From NCBI GenBank assembly GCA_002928875.1, contig PERO01000020.1, forward strand, positions 620,001 through 684,000: DNA of 64,000 bases, given 5' to 3'. The position numbers and the translations under genes were made by a program. Of the stretch, positions 58,621-64,000 are shown in pieces (position 1 is the first letter of the stretch; each line of letters opens with the position of its first letter). The notes under the pieces were generated by a model. That model saw nothing but the letters and a program-made list of their open reading frames with translations, made no database searches and was not told the origin of the DNA. Source of the stretch: Methylobacterium sp. (GTDB lineage: Bacteria > Pseudomonadota > Alphaproteobacteria > Rhizobiales > Beijerinckiaceae).

Positions 58621-59376
58621 ATGCGGATCGCGGTCATCGCCGATATTCACGGCAATCTCGCCGCGCTCGAGGCCGTTCTCGGCGATATCGGCGCGCAGCG
58701 GGTCGACCGCATCGTCGACCTGGGGGATCGGGTCTCCGGGCCGCTCTGGCCAGGCGAAACGCTGGAAAGGCTGGTCGCCTTGCACATTCCCGGCGTGCGA
58801 GGCAATCATGACCGGCAGGTCGGCGGTTCGGCCCGCGAGGGTTTGGGCCTGTCGGATGCCTTTGCCTTCGATGCGCTGGACGCCGCACAGCGCCAAAGCC
58901 TCGCCGACCTGCCCTTCCGCATGGCGGTGCTGCCGGGAATCGAGGCTTGTCACGCAACGCCCGGCAACGACGAGCGCTATCTGCTCGACGACATTCGGGA
59001 TGGGCAAATCCTTCGCGCGCCTGTGGCGAAGATCGTCCGGCGGTTGGGTGCGACCGATGCCCGCATCGTCCTGTGCGGCCACAGCCACCGGGCGGATCTC
59101 GTCCAGCTTCCCGATGGGCCGCTGATCCTCAATCCCGGCAGCATCGGATGCCCGGCCTATGAGGATCCGTCCGGTCAGCCGCATGTCTCGGAGTCCGGTT
59201 CTCCGCATGCCCGCTACGCGATCCTGCAGGCGGATGGCGCGCCCGGGCACAGCACGGTCGAATTCCGCGCCATCGCCTATGATTGGGAGAAGGCCGCGCG
59301 GCGCGCCGAGGCCAATGGCCGGGCGGATTGGGCCTTCGCCTTGCGCACGGGGTTCATGCCCCGGTCCGAGGCTTGA
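58621..59376 (+). CDS. Metallophosphoesterase family protein
   Basis: 251 residues with all five calcineurin-like motifs: ADIHGN, GDRVSGP, GNHDRQ, a CHATPGND motif with His, and GHSHRADL. It resembles the YfcE/MJ0936 group of small phosphodiesterases. It likely hydrolyses a phosphodiester with two metal ions; the substrate is unknown. It follows hslU by 9 bases and probably shares its transcript. Confidence 0.9.
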   Translation: MRIAVIADIHGNLAALEAVLGDIGAQRVDRIVDLGDRVSGPLWPGETLERLVALHIPGVRGNHDRQVGGSAREGLGLSDAFAFDALDAAQRQSLADLPFRMAVLPGIEACHATPGNDERYLLDDIRDGQILRAPVAKIVRRLGATDARIVLCGHSHRADLVQLPDGPLILNPGSIGCPAYEDPSGQPHVSESGSPHARYAILQADGAPGHSTVEFRAIAYDWEKAARRAEANGRADWAFALRTGFMPRSEA

Positions 59377-59407
59377 CCGGCCGGTTTTCGCTGTCAAAGG
59401 TCGGTCG

Positions 59408-60973
59408 ATGTCTCTCGCCGTTCCGTTCACCGTCGTCGGCTCGGCCACGCTTCTGTCGCGGGTCACGGGGTTTGTGCGCGATGTGCTCGTGGCAGCGCTT
59501 TTGGGCACCGGCGGGGTGGCCGAGGCCTATGTGGCGGCGTTCCTGCTGCCCAATCTCGTGCGCCGCATGATGAGCGAGGGCGGATTGCACGCGGCGATGG
59601 TGCCGCGGCTGGCGCGGCTCGAACAGCAGGGCGGCGACAAGGCGGCCCGCGAATTCGCCGAGGACGCCCTGGCGCTGCTGTCGGTTCTGGCGATCCTCAT
59701 GGTTCTCGCGGCGGAATTCTTCATGGAACCGCTGATGCGCGTGCTCGCGCATGGGCTCAGCGAAGACCCGGCGCTCTTCGCGCAGGCCGTCTTTTTCGGG
59801 CGGATCGCCTTCCCTTTCGTCGGCTTCACCCTGCTTCTGGCGCTCTATGCCGCGCTGCTGAACTCGGTCGAGCGCTATGCGATCGCCGCGCTCGTGCCGG
59901 TGATGCTCAATCTGCTGCTCATCGGGGTGATGGTGACGCTGCTCGTCGCAACCGATATCAGCCAGAAACGCGCCGGTCTCTTTCTCGTCGTCACGATTCT
60001 GCTCGCCGGTTTCGTGCAGCTCGTGCTGCTGGGCATGGCGCTTTCACGCACCGGCTTCCGCGTCCTGCCCCGGCCCGGAGCCTTCCGCCGGGGTTTTTTC
60101 AGCCGGGAAGCGCGCATGGCGCTCTGGCTCGCGGTGCCGGGCATGGCGGTTGCCGGATCGGGGCATCTGCACCTGCTGATCGCGGCGCAATTCGCGTCTT
60201 TCCGGCCGCATGGCCTGCCCACGCTCTATTTCGCGGACCGGCTGTTCCAGTTGCCGCTCGGTTTCGCGGCCTCCGCCATCGGTGTGGTGCTGCTGCCGCG
60301 CATCGCCCGGGCGCTGCAGGCCCGCGACGAAGCGGGACTCGACGCGGCACGGGCGGAGAGCTTCCGGTTTGCCGTCCTGCTGGTCCTGCCCTCGGCGGCC
60401 GGCCTGTTCCTGCTGGCCGATCCGATCATCGCCGTGCTCTTCCAGCGCGGCGCCTTCACGGCAGAGGATGCGCTGGCAACGGCTGCCAATCTGCGCGGCC
60501 TTGCCTTGGCCTTGCCGGCTTTCGTGCTGGCGAAGATCCTGCTGCCGGAATTTCTGGCCGAGGAGCGGATGCGGACACCGCTTCTCGCGATCGGGCTCGC
60601 CTGCGGGCTGAACGCGCTGGCGGTCTGGCTGATCGGCCCGCGGCAGAATGCGCTGGCGCCGGTTCTCGGCGTCATGATCGGGGCCTGGAGCTATGCGGCG
60701 ATCCTCTACGGCATCGCGCGCAAGCGCCTCAGGCTGGGCTGGCGCGCGCTTCGCGATCTGGCGGCGGCCATGGCGGCCACCGCCGGAATGGCCGTCGCTC
60801 TCCGGTTCGCGCTTCCGCCGATCGAGCCGTTCCTGGCCGCCGGCAATCCGCTGGCGATCAAGGCCCTGGCGCTCGCATCCATCATCCTGCTCGGCGCAGG
60901 CGTTCATCTCCTGCTCGCGCGCCTTTTCGGCATCCTCGATTTCCGGCTGTTGCGGGTCGAGCGCACGGGCTGA
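59408..60973 (+). CDS. murJ: Lipid II flippase MurJ
   Basis: 521 residues with the MurJ/MviN layout of 14 membrane helices. The first half has TLLSRVTGFVRDVLVAALLG and AFLLPNLVRRMMSEGGL, and the centre has GVVLLPRIARA. It flips lipid II across the inner membrane for wall synthesis. The frame is open upstream to 59159, but the ATG at 59408 is the family start. It follows the phosphoesterase by 31 bases. Confidence 0.93.
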   Translation: MSLAVPFTVVGSATLLSRVTGFVRDVLVAALLGTGGVAEAYVAAFLLPNLVRRMMSEGGLHAAMVPRLARLEQQGGDKAAREFAEDALALLSVLAILMVLAAEFFMEPLMRVLAHGLSEDPALFAQAVFFGRIAFPFVGFTLLLALYAALLNSVERYAIAALVPVMLNLLLIGVMVTLLVATDISQKRAGLFLVVTILLAGFVQLVLLGMALSRTGFRVLPRPGAFRRGFFSREARMALWLAVPGMAVAGSGHLHLLIAAQFASFRPHGLPTLYFADRLFQLPLGFAASAIGVVLLPRIARALQARDEAGLDAARAESFRFAVLLVLPSAAGLFLLADPIIAVLFQRGAFTAEDALATAANLRGLALALPAFVLAKILLPEFLAEERMRTPLLAIGLACGLNALAVWLIGPRQNALAPVLGVMIGAWSYAAILYGIARKRLRLGWRALRDLAAAMAATAGMAVALRFALPPIEPFLAAGNPLAIKALALASIILLGAGVHLLLARLFGILDFRLLRVERTG

Positions 60974-61093
60974 GGTCCGGCGGATCCCGCGCGGGTGCTT
61001 GCCCCTCGCGGGCCGGGTTGCTAAGGGCGCAGCGCCCGCCCGGGCCCGCGCGCGTTTCCAACCCTCGCGCGGCAGATCAGGAAGGATCCCGCC

Positions 61094-62164
61094 GTGACCG
61101 ACCATTCCCGCCTCGCGCCGTTCCAACCGCGCGTCTTTTCCGGCATGCAGCCGACCGGCAACCTGCATCTGGGGAATTATCTCGGCGCCCTGCAGCGCTG
61201 GGTTGCGATGCAGGAGACCCATGATTGCATCTATTGCATCGTCGATCTCCACGCGATCACGCAAGGGCCGGAGGTCTGGGGCGGGCCGGAAGGGCTGCGC
61301 AAGGCGACGCGCGAGGTGACCGCCGCCTATCTCGCCGCCGGGCTCGATCCGAAGCGGTCGATCATCTTCAACCAGAGCCAGGTGTCGGGGCATGCCGAAC
61401 TCGCCTGGGTGTTCAACTGCATCGCCCGCCTCGGCTGGCTGAACCGGATGACGCAATTCAAGGAGAAGGCCGGCAAGGATCGCGAGAACGCATCCATCGG
61501 CCTCTACGATTATCCCGTACTGATGGCGGCGGACATTCTCGTCTATCGCGCGACGCATGTGCCGGTCGGCGAGGACCAGAAGCAGCATCTCGAACTCGCG
61601 CGGGACATCGCGCAGAAATTCAACTTCGATTTCGGCGACCGCATCCGCGAACTGGGCCTGAACACCGGCGAATACCTGCCGCTGCCCGAACCGCTCATCG
61701 CCGGCCCCGCCCCGCGCGTGATGAGCTTGCGCGACGGCACGAAGAAGATGTCGAAATCCGACCCTTCCGATTACTCGCGCATCAACCTCACCGACGATGC
61801 CGACACCATCGCGCTGAAGGTGAAGAAGGCCAAGACCGATCCCGAGCCGCTACCCAGCGAGGAGGAGGGCCTGAAGGGCCGTCCGGAGGCCGAGAACCTC
61901 GTGACGATCTATGCAGCCCTCTCGGGCGAGACGCCGGCGGCGGTTCTCGCCGAATTCGGCGGCGGGCAGTTCTCGCGCTTCAAGCAGGCGCTCGGCGATG
62001 TGGCGGTGAATCATCTTGCGCCGATCGCGAACGAGATGCGCCGCTATCTCGCGGACCCGGCTTCGATTGACGCGATTCTGTTCGACGGCGCGGACCGGGC
62101 GCGCGTCATCGCGGAGCCGGTTTACCGGGATGTGAAGGAAATCATGGGTTTCATCGCCCGCTGA
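61094..62164 (+). CDS. trpS: Tryptophanyl-tRNA synthetase
   Basis: 356 residues with a class I signature TGNLHLGN (21-28), GMQPTG just before it, and the KMSKS loop at 218-222. It charges tRNA-Trp. The start is GTG with GGAAGGA about 8 bases upstream. The 120-base leader has a GC-rich hairpin (61025-61037) but no T tract and no Trp-rich leader peptide, so attenuation is not supported. Confidence 0.95.
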   Translation: MTDHSRLAPFQPRVFSGMQPTGNLHLGNYLGALQRWVAMQETHDCIYCIVDLHAITQGPEVWGGPEGLRKATREVTAAYLAAGLDPKRSIIFNQSQVSGHAELAWVFNCIARLGWLNRMTQFKEKAGKDRENASIGLYDYPVLMAADILVYRATHVPVGEDQKQHLELARDIAQKFNFDFGDRIRELGLNTGEYLPLPEPLIAGPAPRVMSLRDGTKKMSKSDPSDYSRINLTDDADTIALKVKKAKTDPEPLPSEEEGLKGRPEAENLVTIYAALSGETPAAVLAEFGGGQFSRFKQALGDVAVNHLAPIANEMRRYLADPASIDAILFDGADRARVIAEPVYRDVKEIMGFIAR

Positions 62165-62242
62165 AGCGCGGCCTTGCATGGCACCGACCGGCCTGCCACC
62201 ATCGGCCCCGTCGAACATCCGGTTGCAAGCGGGGAGAAGCGG

Positions 62243-62737
62243 ATGGCCCTTCGTCGGCGCGCCTATGAGCCGGGTCACCGGGCGAAGCTGCTCGTGGTCG
62301 TGGACGATACGCCCGAATGTAGCCGCGCGCTGCATTTCGCGGCCCGCCGGGCCCGCCGCACCGGCGCCGGCATCGTCATGCTGGCGATCATCGAGCCGGA
62401 GGATGCGCAGCCCTGGCTCGGCATCGAGGCCCGCATGCTGGCGGAAGCCGAGGCGGAGGCGGGCAAACGGCTCGATGCGGGTGCCGCCATCATCCGCGAC
62501 ATCGCCCATTTCGAGCCGGAACGCGTGATCCAGACCGGCAAGCCGGCCGACGAGGTGCGAAACCGCATCGAGGCGGATGAGGACATCTCCGCGCTCGTGC
62601 TGGCCGCCGGAACCGGCAAGGACGGGCCGGGTCCGCTGGTCACGCAGCTCGCGGGCCGGGTTTCCGCCGGCTTCCCGGTGCCGATCACCATCGTGCCGGG
62701 GGGCCTCCCGGATGACGATTTCGAGGCCCTGGCGTGA
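62243..62737 (+). CDS. Universal stress protein (UspA family)
   Basis: 164 residues with one Usp domain. It begins LLVVVDDTPECSRAL, and the later GTGKDGPGPLVTQLAGRV region corresponds to the G-x2-G-x9-G nucleotide-binding stretch in modified form. Usp proteins bind ATP and help survive stress; the exact role is unclear. GGGGAG sits 6 bases before the ATG. It lies between trpS and nfuA. Confidence 0.85.
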   Translation: MALRRRAYEPGHRAKLLVVVDDTPECSRALHFAARRARRTGAGIVMLAIIEPEDAQPWLGIEARMLAEAEAEAGKRLDAGAAIIRDIAHFEPERVIQTGKPADEVRNRIEADEDISALVLAAGTGKDGPGPLVTQLAGRVSAGFPVPITIVPGGLPDDDFEALA

Positions 62738-62810
62738 CCGGAAAGCCCTTGTGCCGTGAGCGCAAGGGGCTATCTAGAGAGAGCCTGCCGGGCCTTGAAC
62801 CCGGAGAGAA

Positions 62811-62854
62811 GCATTTCCGAGCGAAGCGCAATCCGCTTCGCGCGCCGGGAATGC
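62811..62854. repeat. 44-base rhizobial-type palindromic repeat unit
   Basis: Inner arms GCGAAGCG and CGCTTCGC (perfect 8-bp inverse, 5-base spacer, 62821-62841) are flanked by GCATTTCC and GGGAATGC, nearly perfect outer arms. Length and layout equal the unit at 50285. It fills part of the 147-base gap before nfuA. Confidence 0.65.
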
Positions 62855-62884
62855 GAGAAACACGAGGCGAAACGAGGCTCTTCC

Positions 62885-63442
62885 ATGTTCATCCAGACCG
62901 AAGCGACACCCAACCCCGCGACGCTGAAGTTCCTGCCCGGCCGGACCGTGCTCGGCGAGGCGACCCGCGAGTTCAAATCGGCCAGCGAAGGCGAAGTGTC
63001 GCCGCTCGCGCGCCGGCTCTTCGAGATTTCCGGCGTGACCGGCGTCTTCCTCGGCGGCGATTTCGTGACGGTCACGAAGGCCGACGGCGAATGGCAGCAC
63101 CTCAAGCCCGCCGTGCTGGGCGCGATCATGGAGCATTATCTCTCCGGCGAGCCGGTTCTCGGCGAGGGCGATACCGGTGAAATGCCGGCCGACGAATTCT
63201 TCGAGGCCGCCGATGCCGAAACGGTCGCGACCATCAAGGAATTGCTCGAAACCCGCATCCGGCCGGCGGTTGCGGGCGATGGCGGCGATATCACCTTCCG
63301 CGGTTTCCGCGATGGCGTGGTCTACCTCACCATGAAGGGCTCCTGCTCGGGCTGTCCCTCCTCCACGGCGACGCTGAAGAACGGCATCCAGAACCTGCTG
63401 CGCCATTTCCTGCCGGATGTGCAGTCCGTCGAGGCGGCCTGA
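62885..63442 (+). CDS. nfuA: NifU/Nfu-type iron-sulfur cluster scaffold protein
   Basis: 185 residues. An N-terminal Nfu_N domain (MFIQTEATPNPATLKFLPG) is followed by a C-terminal NifU domain with the cluster Cys pair in CSGCPSS (C154, C157). It carries and delivers 4Fe-4S clusters to apo-proteins. The frame is open upstream to 62756, but the ATG at 62885 is the family start. The next gene, tsaB, starts 9 bases after its stop. Confidence 0.93.
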   Translation: MFIQTEATPNPATLKFLPGRTVLGEATREFKSASEGEVSPLARRLFEISGVTGVFLGGDFVTVTKADGEWQHLKPAVLGAIMEHYLSGEPVLGEGDTGEMPADEFFEAADAETVATIKELLETRIRPAVAGDGGDITFRGFRDGVVYLTMKGSCSGCPSSTATLKNGIQNLLRHFLPDVQSVEAA

Positions 63443-63451
63443 GGCTTCCCG

Positions 63452-64000
63452 ATGCGCGTGCTGGCGCTCGATACCGCGCTCGGCGCCACCTCCGTTGCGG
63501 TGTATGACGGCGCGACCGGGCGCATCCTGGCCGAATCGAGCGAGACGATGGCGCGCGGCCATGCCGAGGCGCTGCTGCCGCTCACCGAATATGTGATGCG
63601 GGAGGCCGGGCTCGGCTTCGCGCAGGTCGATCGGTTCGCCTCGACCATCGGTCCCGGAAGCTTCACCGGCATCCGGATCGGAATCGCCACGGCGCGGGCC
63701 TTCGCGCTGGCGCATCGCAAGCCGGTAGTCGGCGTTTCGACGCTCGCGGCCTTTGCGGCACCCATCCTGTTCGGCGGCGAGAAACGGGCGGTGGCCGCGG
63801 CGGTCAATGCCCGGCATGGCATGGTCTTCTACCAGTTCACCAGCGCCGATGGCCGGGTGATGGCCGGTCCCGGCCTGTTTTCGCTCGCCGATGCCGCCCG
63901 CAAGATCGGCGCTGCGCCGGTGATCTGCGCCGGCGATGCGGCGGAACTCCTCGCCCGCGCGGTGAAGGAGCAGAACCCGGATTGGCGTATTTCACCCGAC
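63452..64000 (+). CDS. tsaB: tRNA threonylcarbamoyladenosine biosynthesis protein TsaB, N-terminal part
   Basis: 183 codons are visible before the window ends, with no stop. The frame begins LALDTALGATSVAVYDG and has the actin-like phosphate loop TIGPGSFTGIRIGIATARAFA, then VAAAVNARHGMVFYQF, which match TsaB. TsaB partners TsaD and TsaE to form t6A at A37 of tRNAs. It follows nfuA by 9 bases, a common rhizobial arrangement. Confidence 0.9.
   Translation, partial: MRVLALDTALGATSVAVYDGATGRILAESSETMARGHAEALLPLTEYVMREAGLGFAQVDRFASTIGPGSFTGIRIGIATARAFALAHRKPVVGVSTLAAFAAPILFGGEKRAVAAAVNARHGMVFYQFTSADGRVMAGPGLFSLADAARKIGAAPVICAGDAAELLARAVKEQNPDWRISPD

Noticed and set aside
61025..61037. GC hairpin before trpS as a tryptophan attenuator or terminator
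   Set aside because: No T tract follows, there is no leader peptide with Trp codons, and the stem is short.

Overview
The window reads as a high-GC alphaproteobacterial chromosome segment, most likely Hyphomicrobiales (Rhizobiales). Three things point there: the gene order leuS-lptE-holA / parB-parA-rsmG-mnmG-mnmE-rho-hemJ-hemE / gap / ppsR-maf-aroE-coaE-dnaQ / secB-fxsA, which surrounds the replication origin in this class; the his block hisB-DUF2628-hisH-hisA-hisF-hisE-coaA; and 44-base intergenic palindromes that resemble known rhizobial repeats. No phage, insertion sequence, transposase or CRISPR array was seen. Almost all coding space is accounted for, and the genus cannot be fixed from this sequence alone.

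Layout. 1-7.7 kb is the most accessory-looking part: the end of a LivF-type ABC ATPase, a Gfo/Idh/MocA oxidoreductase, a QuiC-type 3-dehydroshikimate dehydratase fused to an HPPD-like domain, a divergent AroE-like dehydrogenase with an altered substrate pocket, an HMG-CoA lyase-like enzyme, a TetR regulator with a nearby perfect operator-like palindrome, and a fused CoA transferase. Together they suggest uptake and catabolism of hydroaromatic or cyclitol-like compounds into CoA-linked metabolism. 7.9-19.3 kb holds an ECF sigma/anti-sigma pair, a HAD phosphatase, a beta-carbonic anhydrase, a DUF429 protein, a CoA-ester lyase, mtgA, ppa, a tyrosine phosphatase, tRNA-Gly(GCC), a ProXp-ala-like deacylase, the cnoX/LON-domain/Trm112 cluster, a UbiH-like hydroxylase and tesB. 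19.6-28.6 kb holds glnK-amtB with a sigma-54-like promoter, ftsK, lolA, xth, an orphan response regulator with a cyclic-nucleotide-binding protein, an L,D-transpeptidase and a YggS protein.

28.7-46.6 kb is the replication and segregation core. Two perfect 16-bp parS palindromes lie inside the rsmG and mnmG reading frames, beside parAB. The 401-bp gap between hemE and ppsR is the best oriC candidate, and the flanking gene blocks point away from it on both sides. dnaA is not in the window.

46.7-64 kb holds a TimA/Tim44-like protein, mltA, an Smr protein, a PfkB-family (adenosine-type) kinase, an alkyltransferase-like (PWHR) protein, coaA and the histidine operon on the minus strand. After these come hslV, an unnamed multi-pass membrane protein and hslU as overlapping genes behind a heat-shock-like promoter, then a metallophosphoesterase, murJ, trpS, a universal stress protein, an Nfu scaffold and the start of tsaB, which is cut by the window edge.

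The region is mostly housekeeping. The points that most deserve a second look are the pocket-altered AroE paralogue in the catabolic cluster, the embedded parS pair, the oriC gap, the membrane protein between hslV and hslU, the PWHR protein, and the three palindromic intergenic repeats.
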